DNA of 11,103 nucleotides, taken from assembly GCA_016705005.1 (NCBI GenBank), contig JADIZB010000003.1, positions 1 to 11,103 of the forward strand, given 5' to 3'. Both the position numbers and the translations under genes were made by a program. The notes under the pieces are model-generated. The model did not search any database and was not told where the DNA came from. It worked only from the letters and a program-made list of their open reading frames with translations. The DNA comes from Bacteroidales bacterium (GTDB lineage: Bacteria; Bacteroidota; Bacteroidia; Bacteroidales; Lentimicrobiaceae). Numbering within the stretch: position 1 is the stretch's first letter; the number at the start of each line of letters is the position of its first letter. Below, in pieces: positions 1 to 9,721 of this stretch.

Positions 1-1968
1 TAAAACAGGTATTCCCTTCACAACGGTATATTAGATTTTATCAGTCGAAACCCTTTCCCTGAAAACAGGCGATCCTGATTTCAGGGTAGCAGCAAAATCA
101 GAACAACAGACGGAAATTTCAAGGGTAAGGATGGCTGATTTTCCTGCATCCGGTCCGGTATAACCGTATGGTTTACAGAAGCCAATTCCATTGCTACCAC
201 ACCGGCCCAACCTGAATAGGCTGAAGGGTAGGAAACAATCCGTTCCTGAGATTGATTACCATATTGCTGCCGATCAATAAGTCAAGAATTTTCAAAATAA
301 TGTCCCAAGTCAGTAATATCCTTGCCATAACAGCATTGCCTGAGGTTTCTCCGCCATCGAAGGTTGTTCCAACAGATTCGGGCCACAGCCGGGAAGTTCC
401 GCCCGATTGGCCTGGTAATGGCGGAGAAATACCAGAAGAATCTTCCTGTAGAAACTGAAAATTTTCAATCACAAAACTGCTATTTCTTCTGCCCCGAAAA
501 GCCATTTCCTCATCAAAGTTACCTTGGTAAAGTGAAACCACGCATCCGCCAGATAAGCGCCAATGTCAAGCATAGCAGGAATCTTCGCTTCTAATTCTTC
601 CGTATCCTATTGAATGAAACACTCCCGTTATTGCTGAGTTCATTCAGAATGAACCTTGCTGCTTTCAGGGCTGCATCAAGCCAACGCTGGTTTCCGGTTG
701 CTCTGAATGCATCGGCCAGCGCTTGATCATCAGAGCGTTCCACGACAATACAGCTTTATCATCGAGTGACGGAGGTATTCTCTCTTCACGGGCTTGCCAG
801 CATGAGTTTACCGGCCATCCGGAGCAATTGTTTCAACTCCTCTTCCGAAAGGTGCTGTTGCAAGAGGCAAAGTATGCTTCATCTTTTGGACGCATAGGAT
901 ACTCTTTCCCCTTCCCCAAAGGCCGGATCCACCTTATTCCCCGGTAGTAAGACAGCAATCACCGTATTCAGGCAGAAATTCGTTCACCTGCTCACGGTTC
1001 CAAAGGTAAAAGGAACCTTCTCACTTCGCTGTCTGCATCAAAAGCCGAAAGAACAAGCCCTCCCGGACTTGCAAGACCAAGGAAGGACAAATTCTATGGA
1101 CTGTTCAGCTATTTCAATACTAAAACCGCTCTCCGGTATGCCTGAACATATTGACCACAAAGTGATAAGCTGGGCGTTGTCGTACAGCATCTTCTCAAAA
1201 TGTGGAACTTTCCATTCTGCATCTGTGCTGTATCTGGCAAAACCGCCACCTATCCGGTCGAAAAGCCTCCGCAGACCATCCCAAGCAGCGTTGTTTTCAA
1301 TTGGGCCAGGGCTTCCAGGATTCCCGGTCATTTTTGATGCTGCAATACAAACTGCCAGACAACCGGCATCGGGAACTTGGGTGAACCGCGCAAGCCACCA
1401 GTTCAGTATCAAAACTCCATGACAGCTTCGCATAGATTCTTCAACCATCGAAACTGAAATTGCCTGCATTTCTGCCGGTACACTGATCAGATTCATCTCC
1501 CCGATTCCCCTGATAAGGCGTTCGGCCTGTTCCTCAAGCTCATGACGGCTGTTCCTGAATAAACCACTGATCTGCTCCAGCAGGCTGACCCATTGATCAG
1601 GCCTGAAGTAAGTTCCGCCCCAGAACGGCCTGCCATCGGGCAGCGCAAAGCAATTAAGCGGCCAACCGCCACTGTTGTGCAGCAACTGGAACAGCGCCCA
1701 TATATACATGGTCCAAATCAGGCCGCTCTTCACGGTCTACCTTGACACAAGCAAACTGCGGTTCATTATCTCCGCAATTTCAGGCTTACTGAAACACTCA
1801 TGCTCCATCACATGACACCAGTGGCAGGCTGAATAGCCTATGCTGATCAGCAGTGGTCTGTTGCTGGTTTCAGCCTCTTTCAGCTACTTCTCCCATATGG
1901 ATACCATTCAACCGGATTATGGGCATGTTGTAAAGATAAGGACTGGATTCGTGGATCAATTGGTTCAC
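1..1968 (-). pseudogene. DUF255/YyaL-type thioredoxin-domain protein, frameshifted, 3' end outside the window
   Basis: This is a member of the YyaL / spermatogenesis-associated protein 20 family: an N-terminal thioredoxin-like domain (DUF255) followed by an (alpha/alpha)6-barrel region like that of N-acylglucosamine epimerases. Its biochemical role is unsettled. Read across frames on the minus strand, it has the N-terminal NQLIHESSPYL, then HAHNPVEWYPYG, SIGYSACHWCHVME (CHWC at 1815-1826), VDREERPDLDHVYM (about 1724-1748), LLHNSGGWPLNCFALPDG, GGGFARYSTDAEW, HFEKMLYDNAQLI (about 1160-1205), LDDKAVLSWNALMIK (about 724-765), SGNAVMA (about 325-345) and YPSAYSGWAGVV (about 200-235). A CEGNTC-like end at about 10-25 matches the family's C-terminal Cys motif, so the stop lies just outside the window. 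No ATG fits the N-terminus; GTG at 1966-1968 is the likeliest start. At least ten single-base indels break it, for example at the C-runs 1892-1894 and 1697-1699 and near 745. An in-frame TAG also lies at 1884-1886. The family call is secure. Whether the cell makes the protein is not. Confidence 0.85.
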
Positions 1969-2467
1969 GGGCTTTTCAGTTAATAATTAAAATTAACAGT
2001 TAACAGTTTTGAGAGAATTCTATTTAACACACTATGTTTAAGCGGCAGACAGCAGCCGGCAGTTAAAAAAGTCATATTTACCTAAGCTATATCGGTGAGC
2101 AATGGTCGAACCAGGCTATAGGTGTCATTCATCATTCAGATCGTATTCCTGCAAAACTAAATAACAACCCGGTGACTCTTAGTGTTTGAAACGATATCTG
2201 TTTAAAACACATGAAAAAGACCGGAATTCTGCTTCCAATCAAATATCAGGGATTGAATTTAAAGCCCGGCTATGCCATAAGGTTTTCAACATCAAACCAA
2301 AAGCAGGAATATTTGGTTCAAAATGTTTAGTTATTTAGATTTAATATAATTTAGCAGGACTAAGCTAACCATCGTTTTGCCTGTTCAACTTCTGTTAAAG
2401 CAGTGTTACAGGCATGGCAAAATGACAGAGCCTGCAACTTACGATTTTTCACCAAAAAAACCGACAC
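1969..2467. other. Divergent intergenic region, no convincing gene
   Basis: This AT-rich stretch lies between the starts of the minus-strand YyaL-like gene and the plus-strand protease, so promoters for both should be here. I find no strong -33/-7 Bacteroidota pair. The best -7-like string on the plus strand is TAATTTAG at 2347-2354, one base off TAnnTTTG and without a good partner. A perfect tandem TTAACAG duplication sits at 1993-2006. A 39-codon ORF (2211-2330, starting MKKTGILLPIKYQG) follows a TGTTT-A-AAACA palindrome at 2199-2209. It has no signal peptide, no recognisable family and no ribosome-binding evidence, so I do not call it a gene. Confidence 0.6.
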
Positions 2468-5400
2468 ATGAGATTTCTGATTTTATTTCTGGCTATTTCG
2501 CTGATCAGCCCTGTAATGGCCCAGCAAACCTACAAAGTTAAAAGGGGCGAACGACCTGTTATCAATCTGGAATCAGTTCCTGAAAATGCATATTATAAAG
2601 GTGTGATCAAAATCAAACTGAATGATTCCTACACCAGTCAGATGGATGATAATCCAGCCCGTATCAGTGCTGATGGAATTGTCAGATTAGGGATTTTCAA
2701 TATAGATCAGCTGAATGCGCAGTTTGGTGTGAATAATTTCGGACTTCCCTTTCAACAGTCCGGCTTTTTTCAGGAAAATTCACAGAAAGGCACAGAGCAT
2801 GGGGGTTCCATCTCTGGTATAAACTTTACTTTGATGAATCGGTGGATGTTAAAGCATTGATTCGGGCTTACAGTGCATTGCCTGATGTCATGATTGCCGA
2901 ACCGGAATACAGAAAAGAACTGGTGAACCAGGATAAACCCATACTCTATCATCCGGAAGAAGATTCAGAAAGAGCCGTCAGCTGGACACCGGATGATCCC
3001 AGATACAATGAGCAATGGCATTACGACAATACCGGGCAGCAGAATGGCACACCGGATGCCGACATTGATCTGCCTGAAGCCGGGAAATAACCAAAGGAAA
3101 TCCTGAAGTGATTGTTTGCATTGAAGATGGTGGAATCAATTATACACATGGCGATATTGCCGCCAATATGTGGTCGGGCATTGGGTATAATTTCGTTAAC
3201 AACACCCCAATGTCAGCTCTCATGACCATGGCACCCACGTGGCAGGTACTGTTGCTGCCGTCAGCAACAATGCCGTAAGGTGTTGCCGGAGTGGCCGGGG
3301 AGCCGGAACCGGTGATGGGATAAGGCTGATGTCGTGTCAGGTCTTTACCAACGGCGGATCCGGTGGATTTGAAAATGCCCCATCTGGGCAGCCGATAACG
3401 GGGCAGCCATTTCACAGAATTCATGGCAATACACTTCTCCCGGAAACTACGATCAGGCTGTGCTTGATGCCATTGATTATTTCAATGTGAATGGTGGAGG
3501 GAAGCCCTGGTTGATGGTGGAATTACCATTTTTGCCGCCGGTAACAACGATTCCCAGTCACAATATTATCCCGCTTTTTATTCGGGCACTTTTTCGGTTG
3601 CCGGACTAACCAACCAGGATAAAAAAGCATGGTATTCAAATTATGGCGACTGGGTTGAAGTTGCCGCACCGGGTGGCGAAACCGACAATGTAACTGCTCG
3701 GGGCGTTCTCAGCACACTTCCCAACAATACTTACGGATTCTACCAGGGAACTTCCATGGCCTGCCCGCATGTTTCAGGGCTCGCGGCACTGATCGTTTCA
3801 CTTGCCTATGGACAGTTCACCCCACAACAGGTAGCGGATATCATCAAAAACACCACCGACAATGTGGATGCTGTGAATCCCGGATTTGTAGGCCAGCTCG
3901 GCAGCGGAAGGATCAATGCCTTTGCCGCTCTTACCGAGGCACAGGAACTGATGATCAATGTGAATAATCCGCTTGCATTCTCCGCCCTGGCAGGCAGCAA
4001 TGTCCAGATCAACCTGAACTGGGTAAAAAACCAGGAAGATGATGATGTAATGGTAGCCTACTCAACAGATAATGTTTTCGGTGATCCTGTACAAACCCAA
4101 ACCTATCAGGTTGGAGATATCATTGAAGGTGGCGGGACCCTGATCTATAAAGGGCCGGAATCGGCTTTTATCCATACAGGTCTCACAAGCAACACACCAT
4201 ATTATTATAAAGCATGGTCGCTGAACGGGGTGCCTGAATATTCGCAGGGCCTGGCAACTTCGGCCACTACCCTTAAGGAACCCATTACAGTATTCCCTTA
4301 TCATCAGGGGTTCGATGCGGAGATGTTTCCGCCTGCAAACTGGGACAACAAGCAGCTCAGCGGCACAGGGATGTGGGACTGGCAAACCAACGGAACCAAT
4401 CCCGACTGCCTGCCTCATACAGGAGAAGGAATGACCAGGTACAACAGTAACCTGTTTGCCTCCGGCACCAGTGGTATCCTTGTTACGCCACCGGTTCAGT
4501 TTATGAATGACGAGTATGAAACAAGTATCTGGATATACCGGGATGGTAACCTTCCGACAAACACCGACAGAATTGAAATTTATGCCAACATAGCACCAAA
4601 TACGGGCTTTGCCAGTCTGCTGGGTACCATTCACCGTTCGAGGGAACTTACACCTGTTGAATCTGCTGACGGATGGTATCAGTATACCTTTGATATCCCT
4701 GCATCATTCCATAATAAGCTAACTTACCTTGTTTACAAGGGAATCAGCGACCAGGGCAACAACCTGTTTGCCGATGATATAAGCATTGAGATTCCTGTCA
4801 CCTGTTTCCCGCCGGTTGATCTGAGCATCGGAGAAATCCTTTCATCGTCGGCTGCAGTGAGCTGGACAGGTGTCGCTCCCGCAGCAGCCTGGGATCTGGA
4901 ATGCGGTACCGCCGGATTTGAACCCGGAACAGGAACGCTGCTTTCAGGCCTGACCAATCCTACCATTGATCTTGGAGGACTGGATCCAAACACAGCCTAT
5001 GAAGTTTATGTGCGTGGAGCCTGTGCTACCGATGAACTCAGCACCTGGGCAGGACCAGCCGGATTCACTACCCTTTGCAATGCTTCCGCGCCTTGGGAAG
5101 AGACTTTCGAAGCAGCCAACAGCAACATTGAATGCTGGCAGATAATGAAAAATACTGCAGAAGACGGTGGGTTAAACGGTAATAACCTGTTACCTGCTGA
5201 AACCGGGTCCTGGTTTGCCTGTACGCCCGAATCTTTTGAAGGACTTGGAAATCAGTATATCTATGAAGGCACTCGTTCAGCGGCTATTGGTGCAGACGCC
5301 ACTGATTTTAACTGGCTGATTACTGCTGAGCTTCAGATGCCTGAATCAGGGAAGACCGATCTTTCGTTCAGGGTATATTACACTTCAGAGGAAGCCGCAA

Positions 5401-7152
5401 TTACTAAATTTTATGTTAACCTGTACAATTCCGGCACCTGGCAAACGCTTTTATCCTATAATGATATGTCAGCCGGTACCAACCACTTTGCTGAGCCTGT
5501 GATGGTCAATCTTGATGCTTTTCAGGGTCAGACCATCAGACTGGCCTTTGTTTACGAGCAGAACAACGGAAATATTCTGTCAGTTGACAACATTGCCCTG
5601 AATACTGCCTCCAATTACTGGACAGGGAATGCCGGCACAGCCTGGAACGATGAAGGCAACTGGCGCATAGGCGTACCTCTGTCGGGCGATGAGATCAACA
5701 TATATGCTGCTGCAAACAATCCACGGATAGATGGAAACATTGAAACCACCGGCAATCTTACCATACATACAGGGGCTACCCTTACCCTCGCACCGGATAC
5801 AAAGATTACCTTAAATGGTGAACTTATAAATTATGCAGGTCCTGCTGGCCTCCTGCTGATGAATTCAGGATCATCCTCCGCAAGTTTAATCCACTACAGC
5901 GAAAATGTGGAAGCCACCGTGCAGCATTTCGGTGATGTGGTGAGCGGATTCCATCAGTGGAGACTTTTATCAGCTCCGGTAAACGGCCAGGCTATAACCC
6001 CGGATTTCATTGGTGTTCCGCAGGTATCCGGAGACGTATTGCTCAAATATGATGAGCCAACTGCCACATGGATTGATTCAAGGCTAGAGAACGGTGACTG
6101 GAATCCGGCATTTGAATCTGTTTTTACACCTGGCAGAGCCTATCAGTCATCCTTTGCAGCGGCAGGCCTCAGGTCTTTCAGGGGAACTCTTTCATCAGGA
6201 AATGTCGAACCAGAAAGCATTACCAATTCGGGTGAAGCCGGTGGAGGCTGGCATCTGGTTGGCAATCCGTATACCTCATCCTATCAATGGAATCCGGGTT
6301 ACACTTTTCTTTCATATATTATAAAGGTATGGAACGATCAGGGCAGCTGCTATACAGACCTGTTCCCCGGAAGCATTATTCCGCCCATGACCGGATTCTG
6401 GATACAGAACCTTGCAGAGGTTCCGGCCGGATTCAGCCTCGATCCTCAGTTAAGGACTCATGAACCCGCCAACAACACCGGACCCGGTGAAGGAACGATT
6501 CAGCTTATGGTCACCGAAAACCTGAACTCAACATTCCAGGGAACCTATATCCGGAAGAACGCTGAAGCAACAACAGGATTTGATCAGCTCCTGGATGCAC
6601 ATTTTCTTCCAGGTTTCGCTCCACAGCTCTATTCTGTCGCAGGAAATGAAAAGCTGTCGACCAATTCACTTCCCGGATATAACTTCAGGCAATGTGATTC
6701 AACTGGGCTTTGTAAAGAATACTGCCTCTGACTATACCCTTCAGGTTATCATACCGGCTCAATATCCTGATATGGTGACATTTATCAACGACAAAAAGAC
6801 CGGTGAACTTTATACAGTAAGCGCTGAACCCACCATTCATTTTACCTCGGCACCGGATGATGATCCCAACCGTTTTGAACTCATTTTCGGAACTGTCGGA
6901 ACAGAAAACAGGGATTTCAATTCTGATCTGACCTGTTATTCTGATGGCTCGTCCATCATTCTGCTGAGTTCGGAACTGATAAAAGGAGAGATCAGGGTTA
7001 CCAGCCTTTCGGGGCAGCAGCTGATTGCGGTAAAAGCACCTGGAGAACATAGAGTTTTGATTGATGCCGGACAACTAGCCCCGGGCACTTACCTCGTAAG
7101 TCTGGACACCGGAAACGAATGGCAGACCCGGAAGGTTTTCGTGTCGAAATAG
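2468..7152 (+). CDS. Secreted S8 (subtilisin-like) serine peptidase with T9SS C-terminal sorting domain, frameshifted
   Basis: This is an exported protease of about 1560 residues when frames are joined. The signal peptide MRFLILFLAISLISPVMA ends before QQ (SPase I). A propeptide follows, including AWGFHLWYKLYFDE and IAEPEYRKEL. The S8 domain spans about 3090-3935. Its catalytic Asp is in CIEDGGINYTHGD (codon 3126-3128), His in SHDHGTHVAGT (3227-3229), oxyanion Asn in FAAGNN (3543-3545) and Ser in QGTSMACPHVSG (3753-3755). C-terminal to it come a fibronectin-III-like segment (about 3960-4275), a jelly-roll/choice-of-anchor-J-like domain (about 4290-4800), a second FN3 (about 4800-5075), a second jelly-roll (about 5080-5605), a beta-rich region beginning YWTGNAGTAWNDEGNW, a GWHLVGNPYTSSYQWNP region (about 6245-6300) and a T9SS type-A sorting domain (about 6915-7149) ending TRKVFVSK. 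Frame changes lie near 2787, 3082, 3209, 3277/3299 (a compensating pair), 3379, 3500 and 6673. The region 3502-6671 is uninterrupted. Substrate unknown; release to the cell surface or medium is inferred from the sorting domain. Confidence 0.93.
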
Positions 7153-7159
7153 TTTTTTC

Positions 7160-7197
7160 AGAGAGGGGCCTTTGCAACACGCAGAGGCCTCTCTTTT
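7160..7197 (+). terminator. Rho-independent terminator of the protease gene
   Basis: GAGAGG (7161-7166) pairs with CCTCTC (7188-7193), and CCTTTGC (7169-7175) pairs with GCAGAGG (7181-7187) with one G-U pair. There is a GG bulge at 7167-7168 and the loop is AACAC. TTTT follows at 7194-7197. It begins eight bases after the protease stop. Its T-run overlaps the stop codon of the convergent pabA gene. On the minus strand no U-tract follows, so it works mainly for the protease. Confidence 0.85.
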
Positions 7198-7765
7198 ATA
7201 AATCAAGCCAGTTCCTGATGATGAGGTGCCCTTCGGGAGTCATAATGGATTCCGGATGAAACTGAACTCCACAGACATTATAATCTCTGTGCCGGAGCCC
7301 CATGATTACGCCCCTTTTATCGATTGCTGTGATTCTCAGATGAGGTGGTAAGTCTGAAGTGTTAACTGCCCAGCTGTGGTATAAACCTGCACCGAAACCG
7401 TGTTCCAGCCCTCTGAAGCATTGATCAACCGGCAAAAGAGGCGCTATTTCTGCTGTTTCTCCGTGCAGAATCTCCCCCGGCTGGTAAAGAGAACCACCAA
7501 ACACCACTGCGATCGACTGCATGCCAAGACAAACACCAAAGATGCGTTTGGTTGCAGCATATTCCCTGATTATTCTATTGGTATAACCTGCCGAACCGGG
7601 TAAACCAGGGCCGGGTGAAAGAACGAAGGCATCAAATGAAGCAGCGGCTTCCGGTGTTATTTCGTCATTCTTTCTAACCTCTATATCTCTGGCACCACTT
7701 TCACGCAGCAATTGCAACAGATTGAACGTGAAGGAGTCGTAATTATCGATCAGGAGAATTTTCAT
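7196..7765 (-). CDS. pabA: Aminodeoxychorismate synthase component II (glutamine amidotransferase)
   Basis: This class-I glutamine amidotransferase subunit releases ammonia from glutamine and passes it to PabB, which aminates chorismate on the way to p-aminobenzoate and folate in the cytoplasm. It has 189 residues, normal for the family, and is uninterrupted. It opens MKILLIDNYDSFTFNL and carries LSPGPG (49-54), the nucleophile elbow GVCLGMQ with Cys79, HGETA (101-105), YHSWAV (129-134) and FHPES with His170 and Glu172, so the Cys-His-Glu triad is complete. The elbow has Met where many relatives have His (GHQ). PabA and TrpG are homologous. I call it PabA because it lies back to back with pabB and pabC and no trp genes are present, though it could serve both enzymes. 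The ATG at 7763-7765 is the natural start. A TATCTTTG -7 box lies 36 bases upstream. Confidence 0.9.
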   Translation of the reverse strand: MKILLIDNYDSFTFNLLQLLRESGARDIEVRKNDEITPEAAASFDAFVLSPGPGLPGSAGYTNRIIREYAATKRIFGVCLGMQSIAVVFGGSLYQPGEILHGETAEIAPLLPVDQCFRGLEHGFGAGLYHSWAVNTSDLPPHLRITAIDKRGVIMGLRHRDYNVCGVQFHPESIMTPEGHLIIRNWLDL

Positions 7766-7800
7766 GAATGACAGCCGATTGTTCGTTCAGTTAATTTTAG

Positions 7801-7808
7801 CAAAGATA
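7801..7808 (-). promoter_or_regulatory. Candidate -7 box for pabA
   Basis: Read on the minus strand this is TATCTTTG, a full match to the Bacteroidota -7 consensus TAnnTTTG, 36 bases upstream of the pabA ATG. I see no clear TTTG at the -33 spacing, so this is a half-supported promoter. The plus strand of the same interval must carry the pabB promoter; TATTTTCG at 7826-7833 is one base off consensus and only 20 bases before the ATG at 7854. Confidence 0.4.
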
Positions 7809-7853
7809 AGGGTTTCGGTTTTTTGTATTTTCGCTGACCGGAAAGCAATATTG

Positions 7854-8832
7854 ATGAATTCTCCTGATTCTGTTTTTGAGAAAATGAATATAATGGGCAG
7901 CAGAGGTGTTCCTTTTTTGTTCATGATAGATTTTGCCTGCCTTGAACCGATAGCGATCCCATTAAATGAAGCTGCTGAGCAGGGAATACTTTTTGATGTC
8001 AGAGGTATCATAAACTATGATTCTGAGCCGACATCCAATATGAAGGCGCTCATCTTTGAAAAATTTCCGGTTGATTTTGCACAATATAGAAAAGCATTTG
8101 AAATTGCGATGGAAAGCCTGAGGTTCGGAAACTCCTATCTGCTGAACTCACTTTTGCCACCCCTGTCAGGATTAACCGCAGCCTGAAGGAAATATTTATG
8201 CTAAGCAAAGCGCCTTACCGAATTCCTTTCCGATGACCGTTTTGTAGTATTCTCGCCGGAATGTTTTATCAGGGATTGCCGGAAACACCATTCGTTCGTT
8301 CCCCATAGAAAGGAACAATTGACGCAGGATTACATGATGCTTCAAATATTTTACTCCGACAGGAAGGAAATGGCTGAGCACAACACCATTGTTGATCTGA
8401 TCCGGAAACGACCTGAGCATGGTTTCCAGTGCAGTAAGGGTAGAAAGATTCAGGTATCTCGAAGAAATAAAGACAAATCAGAAGCATTTGCTTCAGGCTA
8501 GTTCCGAAATCGCAGGAAAACTTACTTCAGATTGGCCGTCAAAAATCGGAACCATCCTTCAAACCCTGCTCCCGGCAGGTTCAATTTCAGGGGCACCCAA
8601 AACCATGACCATTGACATCATCAAAAAAGCTGAACCTATAAAGCGTGGATTTTATACCGGTGTTTTTGGTATCTTCGATGGTGAAACGCTTGATTCAGCA
8701 GTTATGATAAGATATATTAAGCAGGAAGGTGAAGATTTGTTTTTTCATAGTGGAGGAGGAATTACCATAAACAGCAATGCCGGCAGTGAATATAACGAGA
8801 TGATCGACAAAGTATATGTCCCTTTTGTTTGA
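7854..8832 (+). CDS. pabB: Aminodeoxychorismate synthase component I, frameshifted in the middle
   Basis: This chorismate-binding enzyme uses ammonia from PabA to make 4-amino-4-deoxychorismate. About 325 residues result when frames are joined, typical of the short Bacteroidota PabB. The order is GVPFLFMIDF, RFGNSYLLN, SKAPYR, DRFVVFSPECFIR, PMKGTIDAGLHDASN, EMAEHNTIVDLIRNDLSMV, VRVERFRYLEEIKTNQ, LLPAGSISGAPKTMTIDII, GFYTGVFGIFDGETLDSAVM and FFHSGGGIT, ending KVYVPFV. These are the conserved core motifs of the TrpE/PabB/MenF fold. About six single-base indels fall between 8146 and 8408 (near 8146, 8228, 8273, 8307, 8364, 8407); the sequence before and after is clean. I chose ATG 7854 (MNSPDSVFEKMNIMG); ATG 7884 is equally possible. 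The ORF is open up to 7764, but that added N-terminus is unlike the family and would make the two divergent start codons overlap. It overlaps pabC by 17 bases, implying one transcript. Confidence 0.88.
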
Positions 8833-9415
8833 AACAATCAGCATACGCGACGGCCTGGCCGAACACCTGCCATGGCATCAGGACAGGATGGAGGCTTCGA
8901 TACAGGCATTGTACGGCAAAAGACCTGATTTTAGTCTGGCCGAAATTATCCGGGTACCTGCTGAAGCATGTCAGGGTCAGTTTCGTTGCCGGATAGATTA
9001 TGACACTGTAATCAGTAAAATTGATTTTCAGCCTTATCTGCTTAAGGAAATTAATACACTGAAAATGATTGATGATAATGAGATCGACTATTCATACAAA
9101 TACAATAACCGTGACCGGATTGATGAACTTTTCGGGAACCGTGGCAGTGCTGACGATATACTGATTGTAAAAAACGGATTCATCACAGATTCTTCAACAG
9201 CTAACATAATCTTTAATGATGGCAGACGCTGGCTGACACCATCGCAGCCATTGCTTGAAGGTACCTGCAGGGCCCGGCTCCTTGATCTGGGGATCATTCA
9301 TGAAGCCAGGATAAAAAGTTCCGATCTGCCTGGCTTTAAAGAAGCAAAACTGATCAATGCCATGCGAAATCCCGAATATTCCGCAACGATCCCAGTCGGC
9401 AATATCTACTACTGA
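8816..9415 (+). CDS. pabC: Aminodeoxychorismate lyase-like class-IV aminotransferase-fold protein
   Basis: This PLP enzyme of fold type IV is expected to convert 4-amino-4-deoxychorismate to p-aminobenzoate and pyruvate, the last step of the PABA branch. It has 199 residues, shorter than E. coli PabC but usual for the compact form fused or adjacent to PabB in many bacteria. It is uninterrupted. Visible features are LFETISIRDG at the start, HLPWHQDRM (17-25), RCRIDYD (57-63), YKYNNRDRID (94-103) with Lys95 as the likely PLP-binding lysine, ILIVKNGFITDSSTANIIF (115-133), LLEGTCRARLL (146-156) and EAKLINAM (176-183). The ATG at 8816 lies inside the end of pabB, a 17-base overlap that suggests translational coupling. 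The assignment rests on fold motifs plus position; another class-IV activity such as a branched-chain or D-amino-acid transaminase is unlikely given the size and neighbours. Confidence 0.88.
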   Translation: MSLLFETISIRDGLAEHLPWHQDRMEASIQALYGKRPDFSLAEIIRVPAEACQGQFRCRIDYDTVISKIDFQPYLLKEINTLKMIDDNEIDYSYKYNNRDRIDELFGNRGSADDILIVKNGFITDSSTANIIFNDGRRWLTPSQPLLEGTCRARLLDLGIIHEARIKSSDLPGFKEAKLINAMRNPEYSATIPVGNIYY

Positions 9416-9721
9416 CCACAATTGCCAGATAACCTCCTGGCCTGAGTTACTGAAAACTGAAAATAGTCCCTGCCCTGAATCCTTTCAATGGATTCATCCA
9501 CACAGTTATATAAGGGCCTGCTCCGGTCTGCATCTGCATTTCCGGGGTTCAAATCAACCACTTAACGGAGGTCCTGAAAAAAAAATGTGTCCGGATAGAT
9601 TACACATTGGAAAATGTGTCATTAACTATTGTTCCTCTGCATCCGGCTGAAGCAAACGTTTAAACCAGATTCCGGTGTTCAGAAAGAGCCATTTCAGCAT
9701 TTTCCAAAAAAAATCAAAATC
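9416..9721. other. Intergenic region after pabC, no convincing gene
   Basis: None of the short ORFs here resembles a protein family. The region holds a 7-bp perfect stem-loop at 9476-9496 and a cluster of ATGTGT/ACACAT elements (9585-9590, 9602-9607 inverted, 9614-9619 direct; AAAATGTGTC occurs as the longer unit at 9611-9620). These lie about 100 bases before the first small exported protein and could be regulatory. No -7 box matching TAnnTTTG was found. Confidence 0.5.
9476..9496. repeat. Inverted repeat / stem-loop downstream of pabC
   Basis: TGAATCC at 9476-9482 and GGATTCA at 9490-9496 are perfect inverted copies around a 7-base loop (TTTCAAT). It lies 60 bases after the pabC stop. There is no T-run on either side, so it may be an mRNA 3'-end stem rather than a classical intrinsic terminator. 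Confidence 0.35.

Noticed and set aside
2786..3501. Programmed ribosomal frameshifting in the protease
   Set aside because: There are seven or eight shifts in 700 bases, of both signs, at varied sites and without slippery heptamers plus stimulatory structure; random indels explain them better.
7764..7853. Upstream extension of pabB to the ATG at 7764
   Set aside because: The added 30 residues do not resemble PabB N-termini, and this DNA must hold the divergent promoters, including the TATCTTTG box for pabA.
7196..9415. Anthranilate synthase (TrpG/TrpE) instead of PabA/PabB
   Set aside because: Component I is short with the PMKGTIDA form, is followed by an overlapping PabC-like gene, and no trp pathway gene is nearby.
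9357..9650. 97-residue plus-strand open frame overlapping the end of pabC
   Set aside because: It starts inside pabC in another frame, is rich in Ser/Pro/His/Cys without motif, and looks like chance.
9635..9721. Minus-strand frame reading MLKWLFLNTGIWFKRLL before a stop
   Set aside because: It looks coding-like over about 24 residues, but no upstream continuation or family match is visible and it abuts the start of a better-supported plus-strand gene.
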